Source: Gigaspora rosea (taxonomy: Eukaryota; Glomeromycota; Glomeromycetes; Diversisporales; Gigasporaceae). From it: a stretch of DNA of 64,000 nt. The DNA is taken from assembly GCA_003550325.1 (NCBI GenBank), contig QKWP01001078.1, positions 89,141 to 153,140 on the forward strand. Direction: 5' to 3'. The notes beneath the pieces are model-generated. The model worked only from the letters and a program-made list of their open reading frames with translations, made no database searches and was not told the DNA's origin. Position numbers and translations under genes: made by a program. Each line of letters begins with the position of its first letter. Positions within the stretch are counted from its first letter, which is position 1. Below, in pieces: positions 11,932-23,340 of this stretch.

Positions 11932-12073
11932 CAACAATATGCAGCCGACGTTCAAGTCAACATTCAAGCCGACGATCAAGCCGACGATCAAGCCGAAGTA
12001 GATGATCATCAGGATGATCATCAGATTATCACGTGATTGCCAGCTTCAGCCATTTCCAGCTTCAACCCCGACA
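11932..12073 (-). repeat. Right TIR of the 11.8 kb transposon
   Basis: Reverse complement of 296-440, ending CCCCGACA next to ATAA. Confidence 0.85.
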
Positions 12074-12085
12074 ATAAATATAACC

Positions 12086-12740
12086 TTAAGAACCCACTTG
12101 ACATGTATAAATGTAGAGTTTGAATTGTTGTTCATTGATCTTTGTTCCAATTCCCTTTCGGTAACAATTACTAAGAGTATATACATTGCATAATATTTCC
12201 TTTCTCTGCTGATTTTTGATAATGAATGAACTCCTTACTAATATCTTTATCAATCCCACTTCCATCCTGATAGCAAATTCCAACACGAAACATTCCACCA
12301 CTATGTCTCATGTTGGCAGACTTTTTATAATGTAGAAACGCAGCTAATTCCTTTTCATAACAACGACCAAGGTTATACGTCCATCATAGTGACCCATCTC
12401 TGCGGATTTTGGTAATGAATAAACGCATTATCTTCATCCCTTTCAGCCCCGATTCCTTCTTCGTAACAACGGCCTAAGTTATGGATTCCGTCAGAGTGAC
12501 CCATCTCTGCTGATTATTGGTAATAAATAAACGCATTATATTTATCTTCCTTAACGTTAATGTCTTTCTCATAAAAAACACCCGTATAAAATATTTCCAT
12601 CAGAAGTTTAATTTTAGTAGATGCCTCCAGGTGTCATCTCTGCAGATCTATTGTAATTAACATATGCATTATATTTACCTCTCTCTTAAAATAGTTACAA
12701 CATGAAACAGAATTTTTGTAAAGAGTCAGCATGAAATTTA
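12086..12740 (-). pseudogene. Sel1-repeat gene fragment
   Basis: On the minus strand this encodes the last five or six Sel1-like repeats of a protein, ending in CQVGS and a stop (12086-12088), almost the same end as at 32.15 kb. Sel1 repeats (about 36-44 residues, two helices, motif LG-CYE-GIG then A-YYKSAE-GH) form protein-binding solenoids. Reading frames change several times and homology to the 32 kb copy fades beyond about 12720, so the 5' part is missing. The transposon inserted just past the stop codon, not inside the coding part. It is a partial duplicate of the 32.15-33.26 kb locus in the same orientation. Confidence 0.7.
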
Positions 12741-13012
12741 AATATTAATGTTAAAAACGTTTCAACGTAATTTTGTTATAAAGGTGTTTAAGAATCGATT
12801 TATGCTAAAATAATTAAGAAAAAAAAAGGTATTTCGCTCTAGACATCTAAAAACACACAAGTCACTCTTTACTATTAGTTATATATAAAAAGTGATAAAT
12901 AATCCCAGTCACTATCGATCACTATCCTGATCATTAAATTCAAAAAAATTAATTTTTATACGGTACCACATATAGTTTTGATTTACATAGTTGACCGAAC
13001 ACCCCAATGCTT
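12741..13012. other. Spacer without recognised genes
   Basis: AT-rich sequence. It ends with CCGAACACCCCAATGC (13002-13017), a word that recurs with small changes near 17010 (inverted), 17544 and 44270 (inverted) and probably belongs to a dispersed repeat. Confidence 0.4.
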
Positions 13013-13034
13013 CATGGATACGTCGGAATTTCGA

Positions 13035-13491
13035 TAAAATTTATAAGTTAAATTTTGAAAATAATAGTTTTAAAGTTTTACAAGAATTTTGTAATGAAAT
13101 TATTGCTAAGCATCCAAGCATTATTTCTTACTCTAAACAGTTTACAAATATTTAGTCTCACTTTAAAACTTGACAATTTACAAATGGATGAAGGAAAATT
13201 TTGGGATAATGTCATTGGATGGGGAATTGCTCAAAACCCTAACCTGAGCCCTAATCCTGCACGGTGGTCTGATGAAATATTTTAACCTTAAAAGCTATAC
13301 TCAAAAATTGCCTACCTCACATTCGGTATTGTCAAATTACTGGCGATGATGTTTTGGAGAAAATACAACCATATCATCGAATTCTTGAACCTGAATTATG
13401 GAAAGATATTATGGCAAAATTCATGGCGCCAAATAAATCTATTACCATTTTACCTCCTCGAATGATATCAGCTACTGCGTTGCCAGCATAA
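13035..13491 (+). pseudogene. BTB/BACK(-TLDc) family protein fragment
   Basis: Three overlapping frames together give a BACK-like region: LNFENNSFKVLQEFCNEII, then LQMDEGKFWDNVIGWGIAQN (13182-13240), then after a frame change near 13283 LPHIRYCQITGDDVLEKIQP, YHRILEPELWKDIMAKFMAP and TILPPR (13305-13462). This order and wording match the middle of the BTB-BACK-TLDc proteins abundant in Glomeromycotina, which act as substrate adaptors or remain uncharacterised. The BTB part upstream and TLDc part downstream are absent, and an in-frame TAG and a frameshift break the frame. It is an isolated decayed fragment. Confidence 0.7.
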
Positions 13492-13900
13492 AATATTTCG
13501 GCTGCGACTTCAAGTCGTAAGTACAAATTGAACCTTTGTAAAATATTATTATTGATTTTTATAATGATTTGTACATAATTATTAATATACCTTTTTTTAA
13601 AGCATAATAATATTATTATTATTAATAACAATAATTAGAAAGTGAGTATCAAATTGATCTAAACCAGAATCAAGTTTTATAAATACTTAGCCAGGCTTAT
13701 TTAATTGGTTTTATACGATTTCTCAGCTCGTGATCATAAAGTTTTTAGATAACTAATTGTTGAGATGTAGGTGTTTTATACCATTTCAATAATTTTATTG
13801 TAAGTTATTCTTTTTTAATTGATTTTTTATATGCATGCTTATATAAATAAATACAAAGATAAAATAGAAAACTATTAAGTTGACAAAAACATTTTCATCA
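13492..13900. other. AT-rich spacer
   Basis: No gene, TIR or clear repeat is seen. Confidence 0.4.
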
Positions 13901-13902
13901 AA

Positions 13903-14165
13903 GCTGTTTGCGAATCGGGCCTACCACCACAATGTTTTGAGGGACATGACACGAATATTTCAACATTGACGAAGGCTAATTTCTTATATTGGAGGTGTGA
14001 CGTGTGTGGAAAAAAATCCAACAATGGTAATCTTTTTAAATTACAGTAGATGCGTAGTATATAGATAAATACGTATTTACATTACAAATATTGGTGCAGA
14101 CATTCAATTACTGTAAGATCTGCAATTTCACCGTCTGTCCTGCCCATTGTAGTCCTGGATAAAAT
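13903..14165 (+). pseudogene. C1/DC1-like zinc-finger fragment, possibly spliced
   Basis: One frame gives CESGLPPQCFEGHD, then YWRCDVCGKKSNNG (up to about 14026). After ~70 bases comes YCKICNFTVCPAHC (14115-14156) in another frame. A His near the start, paired CxxC motifs and a final CxxHC are the zinc ligands of C1/DC1-like domains. GTAATC after NNG and GTGCAG near 14100 could border an intron, although the joined frame does not agree. Such domains bind lipids or other cofactors in many fungal and plant proteins. No start codon or further exons were identified, so this is a short degenerate relic or a poorly resolved small gene. Confidence 0.4.
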
Positions 14166-14169
14166 TGCA

Positions 14170-15640
14170 GGCCTGCAAGATACAGTACGTCAAATTTTGA
14201 CTAATTTCATATTAATTTTTTTAATTTTTATTATTGCCTACTTTTAACTAGTTCAATTTTTGTTCCTGTAGTAAATATAAACGATAATTACTGCAATATT
14301 TGCAAGTCTTAAGGATAGATATCGTTTCTGCACCAAATTTTTGGTTTCAAAATAGTTATTCGACACTAGCAAGCAAATTTCGCTCCTTCAAAGTGCTATA
14401 AATACAATGAACTAGTTTTTTTTTTAAAATTACAATTTCTTGACATGTAAAATTTGCTTTTGAGGCCGCATTTTAAATTATGGTAACGCATGCTCAAATA
14501 TAATCTTTTTATAAAAATTTCTAATAAAATGTGTTAAAGAAAATTTTAAATTCGATAAATTCACTGATTGCTAACAATTTTAATGTTAAGATATTGTAAC
14601 GAACCGACTTGGAGCGAATTATATATTCAACATAATTTCAGTTGTCGTTTTCTATAAAGGTTGAATTCATGATCAAAGACGAGTAGAACTTGATGAAGAG
14701 TGATTTATTATTCTTATTCTACATTATATATATAGAGATCAAAATTTCTTTTTTGAATATATGTACTGATGGAAAACATATTCTTAAAAAATCGTGGTTG
14801 TTTGATTTAAAAATGATTTTAAATGGTTTAATACATTCTGACGTAATAATGATAATGAATACGTATTTATTTATGTTGTTGGTCCAATTTTGTGTTAATT
14901 CATAATTATCATCGTGTGTGTTCGGATAATGGTAAAAAAAACTTGTTACTGTTTATCAAAATTTGAGAATTCTTGCACGTATGATGGTTGGTTGAAGATG
15001 ACATAACTAAATTTATAGTCATGAATTTAAACAATAGAAAAGCATACAACTGTAAATAAAAAAAAGTATAATTAAATCAAAATTATGCATGTATTGTAAT
15101 TATAAATGCTTGTAAGGGCAGTTCTAGCTCATATGAATTTTTAGTTTCTGCGCCAATGTTTTAAATCGGTTTTTAAAATACATTAAAAAACATAAAAAAC
15201 TGTTTAAAGTTTTTTTTTATCTCTAAATTTATGTCCTTGTTTTTATACGTTTTAACTCTTATGAGGTAACAATCTGGAGTCTAAAAGAATACATTAAAGG
15301 CATCATTCTATTACGCTAACTTTGCATTAATATGCAGCCGTTCATAAAATTAACCTTACTAGATGTGCCTCGCGCATAAACATGTGCTACACATGTGAGA
15401 TGACTTTATATATCTCCCATAATACAAAAATTATATTTTAGTAGATTAAGGTTTTGGTGAAAAAATTAGGTCATATTTACCTTGTCGGCTGCTATGATTA
15501 GTTATTTATCAAATTTGTCTTGCGAAATGAATGCAAACCATCTCGCGAAAAATAACGTATCTAATTATTGCAATATTTATTTCGCACTAGCAAAATTGCA
15601 GGCTAGATTTGCCCAGTGTAACACATTTTCACTAATCATC
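14170..15640. other. AT-rich intergenic region
   Basis: A 71-codon open frame at 14690-14905 is hydrophobic and AT-driven with no family resemblance. No TIR pair or tandem repeat stands out. Confidence 0.4.
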
Positions 15641-15671
15641 ATATTTTGAGGCGTAGCAATTTATCTAAAGT

Positions 15672-16852
15672 ACTATGTTCCGCAGATCCGATCCGAGGAC
15701 CCGAATCTGGATCCATGATTTATAAGTTCTACCGAATCCGGATCCATATTGGGATCCGATCCGGTAGATCCGTTTGGATCCGTTCGAATAATAAACAAGA
15801 ATTGGCTGGAAATAATATTTTTTTATCTCTAAACCGTTAAATAAACTCTGAAAGCCTTTTTAAGTTTTTTCGCCTTCTAAGTTTTCTAAGCCTTCTAAAT
15901 TTTCTAAGCCTTCTAAGCCTTCTAATCCCTAACGATTATAAAAGAAAGGAACATTATGATAATAAAATTTAAATTTCAGATGTTTTTTTTTATTGATATA
16001 AAGAACTTCGCGTTACGCGTTATTATATTGAATGGAACTTTTTTTAAAGAAACTTTTTTCTGATACCAAAGAACTTTTTATTTAATGTCATGGTGGAGAG
16101 AACTATATGAACCGTATATATATAACTTAATATTATTAAAATAATTCTTAATCGTGCAATTATTTTACTAAGTTCATGTTTAAGTCATACTTGAGCAGAT
16201 ATAATGAGTCGCTTGCTGATTTAAATAAATCATCAAAGATTGAACCGGTATTACATTTGTATTAAGAAGTCGTGATAACATCTTTTTATAATGGGCAGAT
16301 ATGAAAATCGAACGTTATTGTATGATGACAGATATGATGAATCATTTGCATTAAAAACTCAGAGATACTTATTATATGATGAACGAAGATAATTTGTCAC
16401 TCGCAGATTTAAACAAAGTAGCTTGTAGTACGCATGTGTATGAAGAGAAATTCTTCGAAATCAGTAAATAAAAATTGATATATCCGGAAATAATATTAAT
16501 TGGTTTTATAATTTTTATTTAAATTATAAGATATTCGCTTGGAGATTGGAAATAAATTGGTTCAAAAGTTCATTTTGAAAGCTATGACTTATAAAATTAT
16601 TAACGATTTGAAGTAATAATTAAAATAATTAAAAAATATCGTAATAATTAAAAAAAAATATCGTATTAAAAAAATATCGTAATAATTAAAAAAATATCGT
16701 AATTAAAAAAAATATCAAAGTGATAATGTAAATAAGTGCATATTTTAAGAAAAAAGCATGATCTATTATCGGATCCGGATTCGGATTTGGATCTTTCTTA
16801 TTCAGATCCGAATCTGGACTAGGATTCGATCCGGTTTTTCGGATTGGAGATA
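15672..16852. mobile_element. Putative element with GGATCC/GATCCG-rich ends
   Basis: Dense GATCCG, GAATCTGGA and GGATCC words occur at 15684-15785 and 16768-16845 and nowhere else in the window. The inner ~1 kb is AT-rich and shows no gene. The end clusters are partly inverted and partly direct, as in subterminal repeats of hAT-like elements. No target duplication was found, so the borders are approximate. Confidence 0.35.
15868..15930 (+). repeat. CCTTCTAAG / TTTTCTAAG microsatellite
   Basis: About six nine- to ten-base units, alternating CCTTCTAAG and TTTTCTAAG. Confidence 0.7.
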
Positions 16853-17784
16853 TAATCTCAAATATTGAGCATTATGACATCAAGTATGTCTGAAGTTTTT
16901 TTTTTACAATAAACCACCATCGGTAAGTTTTGACAAAATTTTTTGCAGTAAATTGTGATAGAAACCACAACTATTCATTCCAATACGAGCTAACTCAAAA
17001 TCATACTGCATTGGGGTGTTCGATATACTATGAAAATCAAATCTATACGTATATGGTATCATATAAAATTCTAATAAAGACAGATTTTCAAAAGATTTTC
17101 CATGATTAACCAATCAAAACATTTCATATATAAAAATGTGTCCCATTTTTTTGGATACACTGGTTGTATTATATTCGTTTTTTTTCCTCAAAAACTTGAT
17201 TCACGCTCCTTATGACTACGAAGTTACAGAGTCTTTTTTTACATTACATATGTTAGAATTTATTTTTCTAAAAAACATTTTAATTACATTTTTATTTGGG
17301 TGGCTGGGAAAATTTTTAAATAAATTGACAAGCTTGATTGGTCAAAATGCAAATTTCGCTCAGTAGTTTGGTTCAAAGGCACTTATTATTAATCTTCTTG
17401 GAATTTCACTTTGTGATTTTGTGATGTTGAAGCTGTACACCTAATTAAACCTGGAGAAACATGGATCTTTGCGAGCCTTATAAACATTGATTTCAATTAA
17501 GTTGCACAGAAAATCTCTGATAATTGATTTTATGATATACCACCGAACACTCCAATACTGCGTGTTATCACAATAGCTAACAAGTTTTGTAACGAAATTT
17601 TACGGCAAATTAAAAAATTCCAAAACCATCTACTTACCTAGGGATGTTAACTCGTTAAAAACTAGCCATATCAGTTACAAACTGGCAGCTAACTACATAA
17701 ACTGGTTTTAACTAGTTACATGAAACTAGTTAAAAATTTATATAACCGGTAATTAAAAAACTAGTTAAATTTAAGTTAAATTAA

Positions 17785-18303
17785 TTCGTGATTCTTTTGT
17801 AAACAATAGTACTGTCATAGTAAAAGTTGGGGGAATCTAATATAAGTTTTATAATAGAGCTGAATCCAGCTTCACCCACAAGGTAGGTCATCTTTTTTCA
17901 AGATAACCTTGCTTGGAGCTCTAATAAAAGTTATAGAGCTGATGTTTGTGGTTCTAATAGTAGTAAGATCGGTAAAATTGGCCTGGTGGTTGTTGAGATA
18001 CCCTAGCCTTTCTCTTTTAATCATATAAAATTTCTTTAAAAAATTTTAAAGAAACCTTATATGATTGTAAGAAGAAAAGCTAAGGTATCTCAACAACCAC
18101 CAGATCAATTTTACTGATTTTACTACTATTAGAACCACAAAAATCAGCTCTATAACTTTTATTAGAGCTCCAAGAAAGGTTATCTTGAAAAAAAGATGAC
18201 CTACCTTGTGGGTGAAGCTGGATTCAGCTCTATTATAAAACTTATATTAGATTCCCCCCAACTTTTACTATGATAGTACTATTGTTTACAAAAGAATCAC
18301 GAA
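17785..18303. mobile_element. 519 bp fold-back MITE with TTAA target duplication
   Basis: A nearly perfect palindrome with ~255 bp arms meeting near 18040. Termini TTCGTGATTC...GAATCACGAA are flanked by TTAA (17781-17784 and 18304-18307). The inverted partner arm has a single TTAA at this spot (near 43430), which proves the insertion. TTAA targeting is the hallmark of piggyBac-type elements. A second family member with the same TTCGTGATT tip lies at 61248-61778. Confidence 0.85.
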
Positions 18304-18470
18304 TTAACTAATTCAAATTATTCGTTAAGAATTTTGACTAGCTAAAATTAATTATAAAACTTATATTAGATTCCCCCCAACTTTTACTATGATAGTACTA
18401 TTGTTTACAAAAGAATCACGAATTAACTAATTCAAATTATTCGTTAAGAATTTTGACTAGCTAAAATTAA
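18231..18470 (+). repeat. Tandem duplication of a ~120 bp block across the MITE right end
   Basis: 18231-18350 and 18351-18470 are virtually identical and include the MITE tip plus 50 bases of flank, so the duplication is young and followed the insertion. A shorter echo (TTTGACTAGCTAAAATTAAA) occurs at about 18490. Confidence 0.85.
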
Positions 18471-18842
18471 ATACTTATATAGTGTAAATAGTTTGACTAG
18501 CTAAAATTAAATACTTATATAGCTGTAATTAGTTTGACTAGCTGCCAAATTTAGTAGAGTTAATTGGTCTTGGAAAATCAACATTTTCGATTTTGGTGTT
18601 CTATCTTAGGTAATGTCAAGTGATCAAAAATCAATAATACTGTAATACAGAAATAAAAATCGGATCTTCTGAATTCGTATATACATTGGTGCAACGGCAA
18701 TCAATGATGACTATGAGAAAAAAATTACAGAATCAGTTAAGATTGACAATTTTATGCGACACAAAATACAGCGTTTGTTACGTTGGATGTGAAGATGTAA
18801 CATGCGAAGTTTCTATATGTATTCACATCCTTGCTTCGCCAT

Positions 18843-20480
18843 CCTTATAAAAAGTATTTATACATAAAATATACAGATATTGTCTAGACATATATAGAAA
18901 TTATATAGTTCGTCTATATAAAATGTACAATGTTTTTTTTTTTTTTTTGTAACCCGAGATAGCAGTTATCTGGGAACTCGAATGACACAATTTATTATAC
19001 AACTTATGCACTGTTATTTATACAGATTTAATTGTTTAAACTATTTACACTATTTACATGTTTCAAAATTCTTTTTCTTTTTTCCTTAGCAAACAACTAC
19101 TTAGAGCCATTTGTATTTCTTTTTTGATTCTGATTTTCCATATATACTGCATTGATGGTTCTGGCATTGTTCTGTTTCCTATTTCTTGTTTGTGAACCAG
19201 ACCCAGATTTCATAAATTACCATGATGTGGAGCCATATGGTTATTGTAAGAGGTTGGACAGATTTAGCATTGGATGTTATGACTACTTCTTCCATTGTAG
19301 CTAGAGTGACAGCACTTTGCAAAAGACCAAACATGTTATATGTGAGTTCCCACAGTTTACTGCTGAGCTGGCATTCTATTGTGAAATGTTCTATTGTCTG
19401 TGATTCATTTGGGCACCATGAGCAATCATGTGAGGCTGTTGGTCCATATGCACAGTCTTGTACCCATGGGAAGTGCCTTATATAACATTTGCCAAAAGAT
19501 GTCCTTTTTGTTTTCTTGAGTTCATCTTATTACTGACTACACTTAGTTTTCCTTTCTATTAGTCTCACTAAAAAAGCTAGCTTGTGTTAGAGTATTCGAT
19601 ATAGATATTTTTCTTAAGTATTCTGTGGCCTTTGCTTTATCAAGTTTGCTGCACTGGTTTCTATAAGGTTCTTCAGGGTCCTATGGCTATTCTTTTCTAT
19701 TATCTAGTTAGAATTGTAGAGTCATGCCATCATAGTTGAAGAGTTGCCAGTATAAATTTTGATGCTTTTAGTACCATGTTTTTGGAGTTGCTATAGTTGG
19801 AGTATCCATTTATTTTGTTTTATATGACGAAAGCAAAGATTATGAGTTTGATCCTTATTTTCTCTTTTTCTAATAGATAATAATTTAACAATTATTTTCA
19901 GGGACAATAAGATACAGTGAAACAAGAACTCAGATTTATCGTAATAGGCAATAGTACTTCAGAGATTTTTAATAGCAGTAATTTCTAAGTATAAGCTTTA
20001 AGAATTATGCTTTATTATGATTAAAAAAATTATACGAATATATAAGATTATACTATTATCACTACATCATATTTAGCATTTGGAACTTAAGAGCACTTAT
20101 TTTTAATGTAATATTTGTTATGAATATTATATAGATTTATATAAAATAATATATAATTCTTGAATGATTTTTGTACAGGTTATATACAATATTTATTTAA
20201 GGTTAATCTAGAAAATTTGGAGTTTTTTGAATAATTTTTATATAATTTTTTTTAGAGTTTGTATAGTAAATATATAGTTTAATGATATAATTTTTTACAC
20301 ATTATTAATGAATTATATACAATTTTTATTCATAATTTGTCTAAAAAACTTATATTTTATATAGTACCGGTATGAAATATACCAAAAGTTGCAAGATCTG
20401 GTATAAAACATATATACAATAATATACATATATACTGTATAAAAAATGGATATTTTCTGTATATTAAACTGTTTATAGGG
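18843..20480. mobile_element. 1.6 kb TIR element with CAT target duplication, holding a LINE fragment
   Basis: The inverted partner arm is continuous at this point (near 41880), whereas here CTTCGCCAT is followed by CCTTATAAAAAGT and the sequence resumes after CCTATAAACAGT (inverted) with CAT again (18840-18842 and 20481-20483). Short TIRs and a 3 bp TSD suggest a DNA transposon. No transposase is visible. The AT-rich right half is non-coding. Confidence 0.6.
18933..19880 (-). mobile_element. LINE-type retrotransposon fragment (RT C-terminal, zf-RVT-like)
   Basis: On the minus strand a degenerate ORF2 end is read in two or three frames: DIFWQMLYKALPMGTRLC (about 19500-19455), then HDCSWCPNESQTIEHFTIEC with LW shortly after (19440-19360), continuing to a stop near 19180. 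The CxWC...H-C pattern followed by LW is the zinc-binding region found after the reverse transcriptase in many LINEs. A T run at 18933-18948 is the poly-A tail of the minus-strand copy. Frameshifts and loss of the RT core upstream make it dead. Confidence 0.65.
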
Positions 20481-20735
20481 CATATACATTTATCTAATAA
20501 GATGCAAGATTTTGCCATTTAAATTGCAATATAATCTTCAATACCACTCCGTTCTTGGTATGAAGTTTTCATACTAAATATGGAATATATAATTGTATCA
20601 GCATTTATCAGAGTAAAATATGTGGCATTAAAGTTGTTATTGGAGAAAAAATTCCGGAACAACCCATGTTATACTCCAGTTTAAAGATAGAGTGTGTTGA
20701 GATCTCAAAAAATATATAATAACCCGGAGCAATGT

Positions 20736-22218
20736 TATTACTTAAAACCCAGGTTGCTCCATATGTGGAGTGATATGGAGCAATCCTGGGTTGCTCCATA
20801 TGGATTATCTTGCGTGAAACTAAAACTAGTAATTTCTCAAGTATTTGATTTAATATTAAATTGTATGAAACAATTCCGAGATACACAAAATTTATATTAT
20901 GGGTTTATCTAGTACGAAATATATGTCTAATAATTAACTGATAATCTAGATAGTTATCCGGATAATGGAATTATGAACAGATATAGATAGCAGATAATGA
21001 TTTCTTCCAATAAATAATTGATCTTTAGATAAACAGATTATCTAGATCCGAACACTAATTTATATATATAGTTAAAAATTCTTCTAAGCTAATAAAATAC
21101 TGAATTGAATTAAAACTCAGGTACTAATATAAAATATTAGTTCATAGAATATAATATAATTATAATAGAACTAGCGTTAGGCAGTTATGAGTATAAATAA
21201 AAATTTAACTATCCAGATAAATTAATTCAAATTAGCAGTTTGTAGCTATCACTATACAAAAAAAACAATTGGATAATTATTTATTTGTTATACTATTTTC
21301 TATTAATGTGAAATTTTTTCTGTCAGTGTTTACATAGTACTTGCCAGATAACTTTATTTATTAGATTGCTTATCATTTTTTTTTAGCATTATATAAAAAA
21401 ATTTATGAACAGTGTATTAAAGATTTGACCAATATACTGTATGAAGCTTGCATACCAATTATGTATTGCTATCAAATATTTAATATCTTATTCAGATAAT
21501 AAATATTTTAATCAATTGCATAACCTTGCGTAAGTATGCTATAATGTGAAGATGAAACAATATGGACTGTGTAAAGATTTGACCGATTTATAAAACTTAC
21601 ATACCAATTATGTGTTCTATCTAATATTTCATATATAATATTCAAATAATAAATTTTTTTAATCAATTGCGTAAACCTTGTAAACCTTGCTTAAATTGTA
21701 AAAAAGATAAGTGCTATGTTTTGAAAGATGAAATGGTTATGAGTGATTTCATAAAAGAAGTTCGCATAATAAAGTAGATTTCAAGAGTAAAATTCATCTT
21801 ATTATATTAACATATAGCAATTGTATTTTTGCAAGTTTAACAAGTTAAATAAAAAAATCAAACTAGTTGTTATAACTAGTTACTTATATGAAAATGAACT
21901 AGCTATTATAGTTTATGATATGTTAACAAAACTTGATAAACTAGTAGTTAAACTGGTTTTGATTCTGATGATAACAGTTTAAGTCCCGAACTAAGTCAAT
22001 ATGGTTAAATCCTAACTACTTAACATCCTTATACATACCACAATAGCAAGTTTTTGTTTTGTCTCCCATTTTCAGTATGCTGCATAACTACGAAGAGCAT
22101 ATACTTGCATACCCCACTTGCTATCAAACAATCTATGCAGCAGTTTCGTAACTTTTACCCTTTTTTTTCTTTTTGTGTTTGTTCCATTATGCGTTTAACA
22201 ACTAGGCTGTAGTCCTAA
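20736..22218. repeat. AT-rich arm segment with a direct duplication
   Basis: Blocks at 21415-21540 and 21575-21695 repeat each other: GATTTGACCRATWTA, CATACCAATTATGT and AATCAATTGCRTAA in the same order, about 155 bases apart. Imperfect hairpins with AACCCAGGTTGCTCCATATG lie at 20745-20805. No gene is seen. Confidence 0.55.
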
Positions 22219-22860
22219 CAGCCCTATAAGAAAAGTGGTACGGGTGGTGGTACGGGTTGGTGTCGGGAATGCTCGAAATGGCACGGATCTTGTGGCACGT
22301 GCAGGAACGTTTTACGGAATGGCACGGTAAAAATGGCACGGACATTGCGGCAAAGGGTGGCACGTAATATACGTCATATGAAATGGCACATTCAGATGAC
22401 ACATATGTGTACGTTACACACGTGTTGGCTCGTGATACGTGTTGGCTCGTTTCGTGGAGAGCGAAAGATCAGTAAAGGATTTTTTTTAAAAAACAGAGCG
22501 ATATCTCATGATTTCACTAATGAAGCTTCTCTGTGTGTCTTAACAAAAAAAATTCCTTACAAAACTTTGCTTCATATGCAGTTAGCTTGTTCATCTTATG
22601 TTGATTACTTATGTAAACTTATGTTTTAATAGTTAATCCACATCGTTATCGCGGTGGCACGAGAATTTACGTTCATTACCCGTGCCAAATCCCGTGCCGA
22701 TTCGACTAGCAAAACCCGTGCCATCTACGGTCCAATTGGCACGGGCACACGGTCTCTCACGGTCCACTAAATCCGAACCAACTCGGACCATACCCGTACA
22801 AATCCGGACCTTGACCCGTGCCAAAATGACCCGTGCCTATACATTTTTCTTATAGGGCTG
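22219..22860. mobile_element. 642 bp TIR element, CAGCCCTATAAGAAAA ends
   Basis: Perfect 16 bp TIRs are followed by subterminal GGCACGG/CCGTGCC repeats on both sides. No transposase is present, so it is non-autonomous. A matching target duplication was not found. The CCCTATA tip resembles those at 37383 and 18843, which may indicate related families. The two open frames inside are repeat-driven. Confidence 0.75.
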
Positions 22861-23338
22861 GCCAATGTTGATCAGTGACTGTCGCCTGACAGGTCACGCT
22901 GTCCAGTACACTGGTCTAATATCTATTAACTCACAATATTGATAACATACCCTAAATCCGATCATAATGTTTGATACACAATAATTAAATATATTTTGAA
23001 TAGCACACTGCATTTGCCCGACACGCTTCTTGTTTAATTTGCATAATCAATCTAAATTTGCATTAATTTTTATTAATTTATATACAAATTTTTACGGTTC
23101 TTTGGTACCAAATATTATCTAAATTAGGGTATATAAAGCCGGCGCCTGATTGTGTTTGCATATTAGTCACAACTATTCTATTTATTCGGGTATCGTCTAT
23201 ATATATCTACCTGTGTATTGCCCAAGTATACTTACCAGAGTATTACTCGGATCTAATCTCTACATCAGCGTTACAGATTGCCAAATTACAATCATTGCAA
23301 TCATCTGAATATCATTTGTAATTGAGAGATGATTATAG
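22861..23338. other. Spacer upstream of the left ML gene block
   Basis: No gene. The part from 23190 matches the right arm (37310-37382 and 39140-39185) inverted, including ACTCTGGTAAGTATAC. Confidence 0.5.
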
Positions 23339-23340
23339 TA

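Larger units (their letters stand above)
290..12073. mobile_element. 11.8 kb Ginger-like (integrase-type DDE) DNA transposon, defective
   Basis: The element is bounded by ~140 bp TIRs, of which the first 40 bases are almost perfect (296-440 and 11932-12073). The ends read TGTCG...CGACA, fitting the TGTNR termini described for Ginger transposons, whose transposase is a retrotransposon-like integrase. The flanking ATAA (286-289 and 12074-12077) is a 4 bp TSD, supported by the single ATAA at the empty paralogous site near 32132. Six extra bases (GACAAA) lie between the left ATAA and TGTCG. Inside are a left repeat array, a broken integrase gene, a nested tRNA-headed retroposon and a long right repeat array. 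The coding part is under 3 kb, so most of the length is repeats. Class assignment is inference from termini plus integrase; the insertion itself is read directly. Confidence 0.75.

Noticed and set aside
15646..15840. 64-residue Arg/Ser-rich protein
   Set aside because: Produced by GATCCG repeats at the end of the putative element.
19222..19485. 87-residue Cys/His-containing protein on the plus strand
   Set aside because: Antisense shadow of the LINE zinc-binding region, which is the convincing reading on the minus strand.
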